A DNA stretch of 64,000 nt from the NCBI RefSeq assembly GCF_000943545.1, contig NZ_JTHP01000005.1, positions 62,001 through 126,000 of the forward strand, given 5' to 3'. The position numbers were made by a program, and so were the translations under genes. This stretch comes from Paenibacillus terrae (GTDB lineage Bacteria > Bacillota > Bacilli > Paenibacillales > Paenibacillaceae). Of the stretch, positions 19,369 to 30,658 are shown piece by piece (position 1 is the first letter of the stretch; each line of letters starts with the position of its first letter). The notes beneath the pieces were generated by a model. The model made no database searches, was not told the origin of the DNA, and saw nothing but the letters and a program-made list of their open reading frames with translations.

Positions 19369-19537
19369 CGCCACTACGCAGTCGGATAGTGCTTCCCATC
19401 GCCCACCGGATTTCTGGAATAAAGCCCTTCATCGGTGGAAATCCGGGGGTGGTGATGCTTCCGAAGCGAGCTTTCCTACAGAAGGCTTTGAAAGCGACCG
19501 CTTCGCTTGTACAGCACCATTCCGCCTACTCCGTTTT
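19362..19537. repeat. Long-hairpin dispersed repeat, copy 2
   Basis: The reverse complement matches copy 1 at about 1597-1765, including the blocks ggcggaatggtgctgtacaa and cttcggaagcatc and ending gcgatgggaagcac. It folds on itself in the same way, with a different loop sequence. It begins at the stop codon of the GH127-like gene and its other end covers the last four codons and stop of the convergent RDD gene, so it may also act as a two-way terminator. Confidence 0.8.
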
Positions 19538-20656
19538 AATGTTCATTTCGCGAAAGCTGTCTCTAATCTTGCGCAACTCTTGCTGTGATCGACCATATCG
19601 GGAAGCGTACGTCCAGGCAAGCACTTGGTGATAATGCGAAGGAGTCTCTATCGTAGTCACGTTATACATAACTGGAGTATCTTCCACTTCTCCTTTTAAT
19701 GTAAATTCAATAGCAAGATAGCCGTTTACCACGATGTTGGAAACCTTTCCCGATTCAGGGGTTGTAAGCCCTGATTCTATATGGCTCTGAATGATCTGTT
19801 TATACTCTTGAAGAGTCATACTGCTGTCGAAATCGCTTTTCGGTTCAGATAATACAATCAAGTATCTTTCTGTAAATTCATTTTTAATGGAGATATCCGC
19901 ATCCTCATTAATCGTATAATCCCGTGACCAGCTCCACGGAGCCGTAACTTCAAACTGATCGTCCTTACTGACAAAAACGTCGGGCTTGGTTACTTGTGTG
20001 ATGAGAGAAGAAATAAGGGATACAGCAAAGATGGCCGAAATGATCGTCATCAGGATGATTGCCCCTGCAAAAATCCCGGTTTTCTTTCTTCCCACAGCTC
20101 TCAGATCCCGTACCTTTACAACATATGTACCCGCAGCCATATCACCCAGCCGTTGTTTTTTGGGTGTCGCCAGCACACATATACCTGCAGGTAACCCCCA
20201 GAAAAGCAGCGGATTCGTATCCACCAGATGTATGGCGGTGCGGATCAACGATTTAACCATGCCCGGCGAGCTTCCTTCCCCATTCACAACTTGGATACGA
20301 AGAAGATATTTGCCCAGCGTGTAGCCTGTAAGTCCTTCCAGTAAGAGATAATAGCAGAAGGAGCCGATCAGGAAGATACCCACAACCATAACGATATTGG
20401 GACTTTCGGCAGCAGCTAACTTTTTCGCTGCAAAATAAACCAGTCCTCCATATCCAAAAACGATAAGGATGAAGTCAATCATCCAGGCAGCCCATCTTCT
20501 GAAAAAAATAGAGGCTCCGTATGTTGCTGATAACACAGCCATCCTGTCCGGCTCGGGTCGAATATAGCTCCCATTGACTACATGCTCACCCGATACTACG
20601 GTGGATGGATGTTTCATTAAATCATGTTCTTCCAAATCATACACCTCTAATGTCAA
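19526..20656 (-). CDS. RDD-family membrane protein with C-terminal extracytoplasmic domain
   Basis: The protein has up to 376 residues. An RDD domain (residues about 48-185) has three membrane segments with the family's Arg (FFRRWAAWMIDF) and Asp (LVDTNPLLFW) positions, then a fourth span (about 195-220, GAIILMTIISAIFAVSLISSL) leads to a soluble C-terminal domain of about 150 residues. Function is unknown; RDD proteins have been linked to ion transport and stress. It overlaps the LysR stop codon by 3 bases through a TTG start; an ATG at 20617 (residue 14) is an alternative. Its last codons lie inside the hairpin repeat at 19362-19537. Confidence 0.8.
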   Translation of the reverse strand: MTLEVYDLEEHDLMKHPSTVVSGEHVVNGSYIRPEPDRMAVLSATYGASIFFRRWAAWMIDFILIVFGYGGLVYFAAKKLAAAESPNIVMVVGIFLIGSFCYYLLLEGLTGYTLGKYLLRIQVVNGEGSSPGMVKSLIRTAIHLVDTNPLLFWGLPAGICVLATPKKQRLGDMAAGTYVVKVRDLRAVGRKKTGIFAGAIILMTIISAIFAVSLISSLITQVTKPDVFVSKDDQFEVTAPWSWSRDYTINEDADISIKNEFTERYLIVLSEPKSDFDSSMTLQEYKQIIQSHIESGLTTPESGKVSNIVVNGYLAIEFTLKGEVEDTPVMYNVTTIETPSHYHQVLAWTYASRYGRSQQELRKIRDSFREMNIKTE

Positions 20657-21531
20657 ATTAAATCCTCATTCAGTATAGCATTCCTTTTCATCCAGTGAAG
20701 CAAGCCTGACAGCGCACTGGAGCAAACGGAATCCCGCCGATGAACAAACCACACCTCCAATTTCCGATATTTTTCAGGCAGACGATGTGAAGCAATACTT
20801 CCCGTTTCCTCCGCCTTCGCAATCGAGGATTGTGGCAGCATGGACACTCCCAGACCAGAAGCTACACCACCCAGAATAACTTCCAATGTTCCAAATTCCA
20901 TAATCTGATAGGCATTAATACCTGTTTCGCTCAAAAAACCTTCCGCTCTTGCCCGGTGTGTGCAGCCCACGTCGAAAAACAGCATCGGCTTGGCAAGCAG
21001 CTCGTCCATGTTCCTGTTCCCCGGTTCCGAGATAAGCACCAATTCCTCTTCATAGGCCGCAACATGGTCTATATGCGGATCATCGACAGGCCCATAGACG
21101 AAGGCTCCATCTAATTCATAATTCAATACCTTTTGTACGAGATCATGCGTGCCGCCTGTCAAAAGGGATAGTTGGACATCCGGGTATTGTGAGTGGTATT
21201 CCGCCAATAATGAAGTCAAATGCGTGACCGCCGCTGTCTCAATCGAGCCCAATCGCAAAGGTCCCGTAGGATGGTCCGAATATTGAGTGGACTTTACAGC
21301 CTCGTCCAGCAAGGTCAGAATTGTATCCGCATATCCCAGTAGATTCTCTCCTGCCGGCGTTAGCGTCATTCCGCGATTAGATCGACGAAAAAGCGGTACG
21401 TTCAATTGTGCCTCAAGCTGCTGAATCCGGGAGGTCACATTGGACTGTACATAGTTCAAAACCTGCGCAGCCTTCGTGATACTGCCCTCGCGAGCAACAG
21501 CCTGAAATATTTTCAAATCACTGCTTTCCAT
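20653..21531 (-). CDS. LysR-family transcriptional regulator
   Basis: The 292-residue protein has an N-terminal winged helix-turn-helix (residues 3-60, with SITKAAQVLNYVQSNVTSRI) and a periplasmic-binding-type effector domain (about 88-285). It resembles CzcR/YofA-type regulators. It is divergent from the oxidoreductase at 21667, the usual arrangement for a LysR protein and its target, and is translationally linked to the RDD gene downstream. Confidence 0.92.
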   Translation of the reverse strand: MESSDLKIFQAVAREGSITKAAQVLNYVQSNVTSRIQQLEAQLNVPLFRRSNRGMTLTPAGENLLGYADTILTLLDEAVKSTQYSDHPTGPLRLGSIETAAVTHLTSLLAEYHSQYPDVQLSLLTGGTHDLVQKVLNYELDGAFVYGPVDDPHIDHVAAYEEELVLISEPGNRNMDELLAKPMLFFDVGCTHRARAEGFLSETGINAYQIMEFGTLEVILGGVASGLGVSMLPQSSIAKAEETGSIASHRLPEKYRKLEVWFVHRRDSVCSSALSGLLHWMKRNAILNEDLI

Positions 21532-21666
21532 ATATACGTCACCTGCTTGGTATGATCATTTATGATACTCACGTTCGATTTTGTTCATTTTACCGGATGC
21601 TTATCGCTCTGTACAATTCAATATACATGCAAATGCATCTCAATTCGAACCACGGGAGGTTTTACA

Positions 21667-22656
21667 ATGAAAGCTATGATACATGCCAGCAAAAACGGCC
21701 TTGAGGGCCTTATGTATAAAGAAGTTACGGACAGACAGCCGGGGCACGACGAAGTGAAGGTAAGGCTCCAAGCCGCAGGATTGAACCATCGAGATCTATT
21801 CCTCATGGCGGATCGAACCACCAACGATGCTCCACTCATTCTCGGGTCGGATGGCGCAGGCGTGATCGAGGCTGTGGGCGATGGCGTCCCAATCTCGCTG
21901 GTAGGCACCGATGTAATCATTAATCCATGTATCGGATGGGAGCATACGCACCACATTCCCTTGGTTCCAGCCATTCTGGGCGGACCTTCAGACGGGACAT
22001 TCGCTGAATCGGTTATCATCCCCGTCCAAAATGCCGTCCGCAAGCCAGCTTACCTATCTTGGGACGAAGCAGGGGGGCTACCTTTGTCTGCCTTGACCGC
22101 TTACCGCGCTCTCTTTACCAGAGGCCAATTACAGCAGGGTGAGCATGTCCTCATTCCCGGTATTGGCGGCGGTGTAGCCACGTATGCCATGCTTATGGCT
22201 TTAGCGGCGGGCGCACGGGTCAGCGTCACATCACGTAGCGAAGCGAAAAGACAAGCTGCCCTCGCCCATGGCGCAAATCATGTATTTGACAGCCATGGCG
22301 ATTGGAAAGAAAGTGTAAACGGAGACGCCGTGGATCTGATCCTTGACAGTATCGGCCCTGCTACGTTCGACAAATACATGGAAATCCTCAAACCGAACGG
22401 TCGAATCGTTACATTTGGCGCAAGCTCAGGAGATCGAATAGAGATTCCGCTGCGGTCTATATTTTTCCCTCAAATCAGCATCATCGGCACCTCCATGGGC
22501 AGCGGCGAGGAATTCGCAGATATGCTTCAATTCATGGAGCGCCATGCACTCCATCCAATTATAGATAGCGTATTCCCTTTACAAGACACGGCACAAGCCT
22601 TCCACCGTATGCAGCAGGGAGCACAGTTAGGTAATATAGGGATCAGGATGAAGTAA
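21667..22656 (+). CDS. Zinc-type alcohol dehydrogenase/quinone oxidoreductase (MDR superfamily)
   Basis: The 329-residue medium-chain dehydrogenase has a GroES-like N-terminal domain and a Rossmann domain with [12 protein letters not shown] (about residues 165-176). It resembles YogA-type reductases; the classical structural zinc lobe is not apparent. The ATG at 21667 is chosen because GGGAGG lies just before it and MKAMIHA is the normal family start; the open frame upstream is not coding. Probably a LysR-controlled NAD(P)H-dependent reductase; the substrate is unknown. Confidence 0.9.
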   Translation: MKAMIHASKNGLEGLMYKEVTDRQPGHDEVKVRLQAAGLNHRDLFLMADRTTNDAPLILGSDGAGVIEAVGDGVPISLVGTDVIINPCIGWEHTHHIPLVPAILGGPSDGTFAESVIIPVQNAVRKPAYLSWDEAGGLPLSALTAYRALFTRGQLQQGEHVLIPGIGGGVATYAMLMALAAGARVSVTSRSEAKRQAALAHGANHVFDSHGDWKESVNGDAVDLILDSIGPATFDKYMEILKPNGRIVTFGASSGDRIEIPLRSIFFPQISIIGTSMGSGEEFADMLQFMERHALHPIIDSVFPLQDTAQAFHRMQQGAQLGNIGIRMK

Positions 22657-22680
22657 GAGCCTGAACGAAGTACAGGAAGA

Positions 22681-22738
22681 AAAAAAATCCACTACTATAA
22701 AATGCCTTCATCCAGAAGTCAATTTTATGGTAGTGGAC
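22681..22738. terminator. Bidirectional terminator between oxidoreductase and MATE gene
   Basis: The 16-bp stem tccactactataaaat pairs with attttatggtagtgga (one G-T pair) over an 18-nt loop. An A-run precedes it, giving a T-run on the minus strand. The genes on both sides converge here. Confidence 0.8.
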
Positions 22739-22742
22739 CTAC

Positions 22743-24134
22743 TCAGTCGATCAAACGATGCTGGACCCATTTGTTGCCGCGGAAGCGCCAAAGGAAAACA
22801 ATCCCCCGCACGCCCCATTCAATATCCATAGCCAGCCAGACACCAACAATCCCCAGATTGAACACAATGCCCAAAATATACCCTAGCACCACCCGGCACA
22901 ACCACATGGACAGCATCGAGGTGAGGGACGTAAATTTCGAATCACCTGCTGCTCTAAGCGCAGAGGGTGTAATAAAGGCGATGGACCAGAGCGGGATCTG
23001 GGCCAACGTATTAATCAGTATGACAATAAAAATGTCATCTACGATTTCAGCAGGCGGATGAAATAGCCCCACCATCGGCTTGAACAAAGGCATAAGAATG
23101 AGGCCCATTACAATAAAAGAAAAAGACGACAGCCAAATAAATGATTTGGTAAACTTTCTGGCATCCTCGACATTTCGACGACCCATACATTGACCGACTA
23201 CAGTCACAATCGTAAGAGCCAAGGCATTCGCAGGAATTTGGAACACGTTAGCTAGTGATGAGCAAATGGCATTCGTCGCCAACGCATTTGTTCCCAGGCT
23301 CACAATGAAAATTTGGGTTAAAATTTTACCCCCATTGAAAAACATCTGCTCTGCTGCAAATGGAAGCCCGATGAACAGAATCTTTTTAAGCATGGCTAGA
23401 TTAAAATAAAGCATATCTCTAAGCTGAACACGCAAATCGTCATCTACCCTGACCAAATAGATCAACGCGCAGACTGCCCCTGCATATCTGGACACGTTTA
23501 CGGCAATCGTCATGCCCAGCACACCCATATCCAATACATTAATAAATACTACATTTAGAAGCACGTACGAGAGGTTCATGATGAGAGAAAGAGCCAGCGA
23601 TGCCCTTGTCTTCCCTATCCCCCTCAGCGCTCCACACACCGCCTCAACGATCGCAATCCCCACGAAAGACATACAGCTTCCCAGCAGATACACCTTACCG
23701 TTAGCTAATACATCAGCCGAGGCGGAGCCAAACAGAACACTTAAGATCGGATTGTACAGCAAGATCATAAACAGACTGATAGCTAAGGCCAGCAAGGAAA
23801 CGGAGGAAATGGTACCGGATGCGGCTTTGGAGACCATCAGGTCGTTACCGCTACCCTTATACTGCGCAACGACAACCGTACCCCCGGTGGATACAGCAAC
23901 AAACACATTAATCAGGAAAATATTCAGGGAATCAATCATATTCACCGCGCTGACCGCCGCCATACCCGATGAGCTGATCATTGCCGTATTCACCAAATTA
24001 AGACCAACAATAAAAGCCTGATCGATCAATAGAGGAATAAATAAAGCAATAATCTGTCGATAATCAATAGACTCTCCCGAAAAATGCCTATTCAGAAAGC
24101 CATGTGTTCTTATTCTTACACTCAGTTGACTCAT
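22743..24134 (-). CDS. MATE-family efflux transporter
   Basis: The 463-residue protein has twelve hydrophobic segments arranged as two MatE halves (residues about 30-195 and 255-420). It is a sodium- or proton-driven exporter of cationic drugs or metabolites. The C-terminal WRFRGNKW is typical of the Firmicute branch. The start lacks a strong ribosome site. It stands alone on its transcript. Confidence 0.9.
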   Translation of the reverse strand: MSQLSVRIRTHGFLNRHFSGESIDYRQIIALFIPLLIDQAFIVGLNLVNTAMISSSGMAAVSAVNMIDSLNIFLINVFVAVSTGGTVVVAQYKGSGNDLMVSKAASGTISSVSLLALAISLFMILLYNPILSVLFGSASADVLANGKVYLLGSCMSFVGIAIVEAVCGALRGIGKTRASLALSLIMNLSYVLLNVVFINVLDMGVLGMTIAVNVSRYAGAVCALIYLVRVDDDLRVQLRDMLYFNLAMLKKILFIGLPFAAEQMFFNGGKILTQIFIVSLGTNALATNAICSSLANVFQIPANALALTIVTVVGQCMGRRNVEDARKFTKSFIWLSSFSFIVMGLILMPLFKPMVGLFHPPAEIVDDIFIVILINTLAQIPLWSIAFITPSALRAAGDSKFTSLTSMLSMWLCRVVLGYILGIVFNLGIVGVWLAMDIEWGVRGIVFLWRFRGNKWVQHRLID

Positions 24135-24328
24135 ATCATCACATTCTTTTTATCAAATTGAAAAAAACCCTTCAACAGAAGAGCTTCCATGGCGGGAAAA
24201 TGTATAGAGTTGCAAGGCTAGATGTACCTAGTTCTTGATTTCGTACACTTTTCTCTACATAGAAGTATCACTCCAAAAGAAAATCCTGTCAATGGTTTTG
24301 CTCACATTTAAAAATAGAAAAAAACACA

Positions 24329-24358
24329 AAAACCTGCTCAGTTCAGTGAACAGGTTTT
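24329..24358 (-). terminator. Terminator after the GPH transporter gene
   Basis: The stem aaaacctg/caggtttt with an inner partly paired loop is followed by T-runs on the minus strand. It lies 50 bp after the transporter stop at 24408. Confidence 0.75.
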
Positions 24359-24407
24359 CAGGTAAAATTACATCATTTTCACACAAATGGATTTATGTGA
24401 ATTAAAA

Positions 24408-25775
24408 TTATCTTCTCGCAATTAAATCCTGTTGAATGGAAGCTTCGTTCTTTTCGAATTTTTTATACAAGAACATAGGAATGATACCGATCAGGAAGAC
24501 GATAAACGGTAGCCAGATAAAGCTGAACTGAATTCCAGACAACGCAGTAGGCGTTTGGACCTTCCCGGCGATGTAACCGGTGCTGCCCATGATCCATGCC
24601 GGCAATAATCCGCCGATTCCGCTACCCGCTTTAATACAGAATGCGCTTCCAATGGAGGTCAGGAATCCACTTGCCCGAATACCATTTTTCCATTCCCCGT
24701 AATCGACTGTATCTGATAACATCGCAAACGGCATAGAACATGCAAAGCCTGATCCTAACGCACCAATAATCCAACCAATTATAATGAGGGTTAAGTCCGT
24801 ACTTCCCATTAAAATCACAACCTGACCCAATGCAGCCAGGATCAATCCAATAATCATGATCGAATTTTTACTTAATTTTCTGGCGAAAAACGGAATCAGA
24901 ACCATCGAGATCAATTGTAAAGAGGTCAGTCCGTTGATTAAAGGTACCAAGTCCTTGCTATCCAGATTGTATTGCAGATAAAAGATAAGCGTCGCTGAAC
25001 GGATATTCAATCCAATCCAGTAGCACAAATTAGCAGCTACGACGAGCATCCAGGGCCAGTTTCGTTTGATGGCTGTAAAACTTTTAGCAATCGGAACGGA
25101 TTTCGTTTTAACCGCTGCATTTTCTCGCAAATCGGTAAACGCTATCAAAAACATGATAACGGCCATGATTCCAAATAAAACGAGCGTTAAGGAAAAACCT
25201 TTTTGATCATTCCCCTGTCCAAAGAAGGCAACCAGAGGCAATGTAAACGTCGTAGCTATGAAGAAGCCCACATTCCCCCCGACCATACGGAAGGAGTTCA
25301 ATACGACGCGCTCGTTAGAGTTCGTGCTCAGGTTAGGCAGAATGGACGTAATGGGCGTACTGATTCCTGTATACAGGATACCGGCTATGATATAAGTGAT
25401 CGCAGCGTACGCAATTTTTCCAGACTCACTCCAGTTGGGTGTTGTGAACGTAAGAACCATGAACACCGCAAACGGGATACATAACCATAGAAAATAAGGT
25501 CTACTCTGCCCGTATTTTGACTTGGTCCGGTCAATCAGGATGCCCCAAATCGGGGCATCAATGGCATCAATGAAGCGGGTGATAAATAGTAATGTCCCGG
25601 CAATTCCAATAGAAAGACCGAACACATCGGTATAAAAATATAATAAATAGCTGGAAATGACACAGTATAAAAGATTGCCTGCTGTATCCGTTAATGAATA
25701 GCTGATTTTACGATGAAAAGGAACGGTACTGTCTGCTTTCTCGGGTGGTTCCGTACTCACAATTCTCGTGCTCAT
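24408..25775 (-). CDS. GPH-family sugar symporter (MelB/YicJ/XynP-like MFS)
   Basis: The 455-residue protein has about twelve membrane spans and the GPH signature stretch RFIDAIDAPIWGILIDRT near residue 62. Family members import glycosides with a cation. It lies 27 bp downstream of the GH127 gene in the same orientation, so it probably imports the arabinose-containing oligosaccharide that enzyme cleaves. The ATG at 25775 is preferred over 25793 because GGGAGAG lies before it. Confidence 0.9.
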   Translation of the reverse strand: MSTRIVSTEPPEKADSTVPFHRKISYSLTDTAGNLLYCVISSYLLYFYTDVFGLSIGIAGTLLFITRFIDAIDAPIWGILIDRTKSKYGQSRPYFLWLCIPFAVFMVLTFTTPNWSESGKIAYAAITYIIAGILYTGISTPITSILPNLSTNSNERVVLNSFRMVGGNVGFFIATTFTLPLVAFFGQGNDQKGFSLTLVLFGIMAVIMFLIAFTDLRENAAVKTKSVPIAKSFTAIKRNWPWMLVVAANLCYWIGLNIRSATLIFYLQYNLDSKDLVPLINGLTSLQLISMVLIPFFARKLSKNSIMIIGLILAALGQVVILMGSTDLTLIIIGWIIGALGSGFACSMPFAMLSDTVDYGEWKNGIRASGFLTSIGSAFCIKAGSGIGGLLPAWIMGSTGYIAGKVQTPTALSGIQFSFIWLPFIVFLIGIIPMFLYKKFEKNEASIQQDLIARR

Positions 25776-25802
25776 GATCTCTTCTCTCCCCATAAGAATG
25801 AA

Positions 25803-27746
25803 TTATGATTCATAAACCCACACACGCATTTCTCCTTTATCCCGGTTGCACCAGGCGTAGTAAGGAATAGCTGTGATTTGTTGAGAAACCAATTCAGGGG
25901 GCTCCGAGCTATATAATGTCGGTGAACCTTTCACCCGATACCCCTCCGTGGTCAGCTTTACAATGCCACCAAGCAGGTTTTCGCTAAACTCTTCGGTAAT
26001 GAGACTGTCCTTCGGCAATCTTAATCCCGCCAGGTTCTCCCCGTTATCCACTTCTTCCAGACAAAACACGATTGGACCACGTTGGAGAGCGACCTGCTGC
26101 TGATTCATGGAGACAAGAGCATTGCTCCGAATCCGTTCGACCGGCATAGCCAAATGCAGGGTTACCACATCACCATCATTCCAGGTGCGCTGAATCTCTG
26201 CATAGCCTTTTTCCAGATGATGTAATGAAATGGTTTCGCCATTCACCTTCACCTCTGCCTGCTTGCACCACCCCGGAATCCGCAAAGCCCATGTAAACGA
26301 AGTCGGCTCTACTACATGAATCGAAAAGGTCAGATCCGCATCCCATGGATAATGATGAGTTTGTGTAATTTCAACCTTTTGACCGGATAAAACCATGTTT
26401 ACCTTGCTTGCAATATACAGGTGCGTATACAACGTATCCTCGGTTTGGGTGTACATATTGTCTTCGACCGATGCGATCATGCGGGCCAAATTGGGCGGAC
26501 AGCACGCACAGAAGAACCATTTTTGCCGTTCTGTTTTTACGTGCTCCTGATCTTTTCTGGATTTTTGAAAAGGATTAACTTCCAGTGGATTTACGTAGAA
26601 AAATCGTTTTCCATCCAGGTCCATCCCACTAATTGTTCCATTGTACAGCGCACGTTCCAGCACATCGGCATATTTCCGGTCTGGTGCTAAGCGCAGCATA
26701 CGATTGGCCCAAAAGGCCAGCCCTACAGAAGCACAGGTTTCACAGTACATGCTGTCATTCGGAAGATCATGACTGCAAGTGAACGCTTCCGCGTTTACAG
26801 AAGATCCGATGCCAGCGGTAATATACATTTTTCGGTTCGTCACATCATCCCACAGCGTTTCACAGGCTTTTAAAAGGGAGGCATCTCCTGTCTTCGCAGC
26901 CAAGTCTGCCATTGCAATATACAGATACACCGCTCTTACGGCATGACCAACAGCCTCAGTTTGTTCCCGGACAGGCTTGTGTGCCTGCTGGTATTCGAAG
27001 CCTAAGCCAAAATTAATGTTGTTATCATCATTCCAGGTGGGCTCTGTTTGAATTTGTTTTCTGTTTTCTCGTTCCTCTTCAAAGTAAATCGGGTGCTGCC
27101 CCCGCTGTTCAATAAAATATTCTGCTAATTTGAGATATTGATTCTTTGCAGTTACGTCGTATAATTTGATCAAAGCCAACTCGATTTCTTCATGCCCAGG
27201 GTAGCCTTTTCGTTTCCCCTCTTCCGTACCAAAAATCTGCTGGATCAGGTCCACGTATTTCTCCATAATGTGTAGAAACTTCGTTTTGCCTGTCGTTTCG
27301 TAATAGGCGACCGCCGCTTCTATAAAATGTCCCGCACAATATAGCTCATGGTTATCGCGTAAGTTGGTCCAACGATTGTTGGGCTCTTTCAGCAAATAAT
27401 ACGTATTCAAATATCCATCTTCAGCTTGAGCTCTTCCCAGCAGCGCAATCACTTCATCCGCCCGTTCTTCAAGCGCAGGGTTCGGATGATCCCTTAAACT
27501 AAAGGCCACCGTTTCCAGCCATTTGGCAATATCACTATCTTGGAAAACGGTTCCATAATACTCCCCGCTGGATTCACCAGCCGCAATTTTAAAGTTTTCA
27601 ATCGCATGACTGGGTTCTGTATCTGGTAACTCATCATTTAATGCTTTCCACTGATAAGGAATGACCTCTTCTGCCACAACCTGCTTATACTTTTTCCAAA
27701 ATGAATCCTCAATGACGACATGTTTTACTGGCTTAGCTGTTTTCAT
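25803..27746 (-). CDS. Beta-L-arabinofuranosidase, glycoside hydrolase family 127
   Basis: The 647-residue protein aligns in key positions with HypBA1 of Bifidobacterium: Glu336 and Cys338 in YCETCASVG, Cys415-Cys416 in FFCACCPPN, each two residues earlier than the known zinc ligands and nucleophile (Glu338, Cys340, Cys417, Cys418). It removes L-arabinofuranose from beta-1,2 linked arabino-oligosaccharides such as those on hydroxyproline-rich plant glycoproteins (family knowledge). The ATG at 27746 follows AAGGG; the open frame to 27827 is not coding. It is cotranscribed with the GPH symporter and divergent from an AraC regulator. No signal peptide. Confidence 0.93.
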   Translation of the reverse strand: MKTAKPVKHVVIEDSFWKKYKQVVAEEVIPYQWKALNDELPDTEPSHAIENFKIAAGESSGEYYGTVFQDSDIAKWLETVAFSLRDHPNPALEERADEVIALLGRAQAEDGYLNTYYLLKEPNNRWTNLRDNHELYCAGHFIEAAVAYYETTGKTKFLHIMEKYVDLIQQIFGTEEGKRKGYPGHEEIELALIKLYDVTAKNQYLKLAEYFIEQRGQHPIYFEEERENRKQIQTEPTWNDDNNINFGLGFEYQQAHKPVREQTEAVGHAVRAVYLYIAMADLAAKTGDASLLKACETLWDDVTNRKMYITAGIGSSVNAEAFTCSHDLPNDSMYCETCASVGLAFWANRMLRLAPDRKYADVLERALYNGTISGMDLDGKRFFYVNPLEVNPFQKSRKDQEHVKTERQKWFFCACCPPNLARMIASVEDNMYTQTEDTLYTHLYIASKVNMVLSGQKVEITQTHHYPWDADLTFSIHVVEPTSFTWALRIPGWCKQAEVKVNGETISLHHLEKGYAEIQRTWNDGDVVTLHLAMPVERIRSNALVSMNQQQVALQRGPIVFCLEEVDNGENLAGLRLPKDSLITEEFSENLLGGIVKLTTEGYRVKGSPTLYSSEPPELVSQQITAIPYYAWCNRDKGEMRVWVYES

Positions 27747-28066
27747 TGGATAAACATCCCTTCCCGAAAATAGAACGCTTTCATTTTTGAAAAAATAAGG
27801 ATAAAGTAATGATAAATACCCGACCAAGCTAACCTGGGGTTCCCTTGCTACAGTCCTTATTTTATCAACCTGAACTTATAAAAAAAATCGCGATCTTTAA
27901 CTAAAAGTTATACGATTTCACACATCAGCATTTTGCATAATTCGATTCCATTTGCTCGCGGGTACATGATATAAACGGACAAAATCATTCCGAATTTATA
28001 TCATGCTGATTGAAAGCCGCTCTATGGATTTATGCAAAATGCACACACATAAAGGAGCTGACTTCC
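27747..28066. other. Divergent control region, GH127 operon / AraC gene
   Basis: The 320 bp between the two starts hold no gene. The region is AT-rich (27880-27950) and contains the inverted repeat at 27965-28005 and the ribosome site AAAGGAG at 28051-28057. Confidence 0.65.
27965..28005. promoter_or_regulatory. Candidate operator of the AraC-type regulator
   Basis: A perfect 11-bp inverted repeat, catgatataaa at 27965-27975 and its complement at 27995-28005, has a 19-bp spacer, giving 30 bp between half-site centres (about three helical turns). It lies 60-100 bp before the regulator's ATG and about 220 bp before the GH127 start. Confidence 0.5.
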
Positions 28067-28942
28067 ATGAGCAAAACAAACTTTTTGTCCTTCCTTGTCC
28101 CTCCACTTCCTTATTTCATTGAGGGGAATATTACTACATACCAAAAAGGAGATTGGCACCCGAATCGTTATAATCTGGGCTATTTTGACGTTATTATTGT
28201 CAAGGAAGGTCTGTTGCACATAGGCGAGGAGGATGAAGCGTGGAAGGTAACTGAAAACTACGCTCTCATTCTTGAACCTGATAAACACCATTTTCCCATT
28301 GAGGCATGTACAGAACAAACCTCCTTTTACTGGTTCCACTTTCAAACCAATAGCACATGGTGCGCACAATCCTCGCCCGATCTTATTGTACCTAGCACCC
28401 CCATTCCCGAACTGCATTTTCATTCAGAACATACGACCATTCATTTGCCCAAAATTCAAAAAGTGGTGAATCCACATGAGCTATTTTCCAAGCTGGACTA
28501 CTTGTTATCCTCTACTTTAAAACCTCGAAAGCTGGCACTATGGGAGGCCCAACAGACGTTTGTGAATATTTTTCAAAGTTTGGAGCATGATCAGAATAAT
28601 AAAGACAGCTCCTCTAAGTTAGCGGAACAGATCGAAATTTACCTGAAACAGAATTACAAAAATGCGATCACCAACAAAGACCTGGAGGCCCATTTTCACG
28701 TACATCAAAACTATCTCGCCAGATGCATGAAGACCGCTTTCCACCGTACGCCGCTTGAATATTTAATGGATTATCGTCTGGATCAAGGACGCAGTCTTCT
28801 GCTGCAAACCGACTGGTCCGTCCAACAAATCACAGAAGAAACAGGGTTCTCCCAAGCCAGCTATTTTTCCAAATGCTTTAAACAAAAATTCGGTATGTCC
28901 CCGAAAAACTATAGGCAACAATATTGGAAGCCGACTCATTGA
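28067..28942 (+). CDS. AraC-family transcriptional regulator
   Basis: The 291-residue protein has a cupin-like N-terminal domain (with EPDKHHFP and SFYWFHFQ, about residues 68-95) and a C-terminal double helix-turn-helix (about 190-285) ending FSQASYFSKCFKQKFGMSP. AAAGGAG lies 9 bases before the ATG at 28067; the open frame to 28010 is not coding. It probably activates the divergent GH127/symporter operon. Confidence 0.92.
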   Translation: MSKTNFLSFLVPPLPYFIEGNITTYQKGDWHPNRYNLGYFDVIIVKEGLLHIGEEDEAWKVTENYALILEPDKHHFPIEACTEQTSFYWFHFQTNSTWCAQSSPDLIVPSTPIPELHFHSEHTTIHLPKIQKVVNPHELFSKLDYLLSSTLKPRKLALWEAQQTFVNIFQSLEHDQNNKDSSSKLAEQIEIYLKQNYKNAITNKDLEAHFHVHQNYLARCMKTAFHRTPLEYLMDYRLDQGRSLLLQTDWSVQQITEETGFSQASYFSKCFKQKFGMSPKNYRQQYWKPTH

Positions 28943-29016
28943 ATCGAAAAATGTACAGGCATTACATCTCCTTTACATTTTTAACATACTCCCGTTATAT
29001 TGCCCCTTTATACTGA

Positions 29017-30456
<1,440 letters not shown>

Positions 30457-30490
30457 TGCCTGTCAGAAAGTTACGTTCAACATCTGTTAA

Positions 30491-30598
30491 AAGAAAATAA
30501 AGTATTAGACTGGTAACCTCCTATTACGCTATACCAGCTAATAGCATGTCAAGATTACCAGTAAAATGACCATAAATCTTATGTTATAGTTAAAATAG
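30491..30598. repeat. Weak third member of the terminal-repeat element family (copy C)
   Basis: The left end gaaaataaagtattagactgg matches copy A (8315-8333) apart from one or two bases, and the block ccataaatctta near the other end also matches, but the middle is different. It lies between the phytase stop and the IS110 transposase stop. Confidence 0.4.
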
Positions 30599-30658
30599 GC
30601 AAGTCAAATAACCCTCCATTTCGGACAGCGTTTTGGAAGGTTAAACCAATTGTAATTG

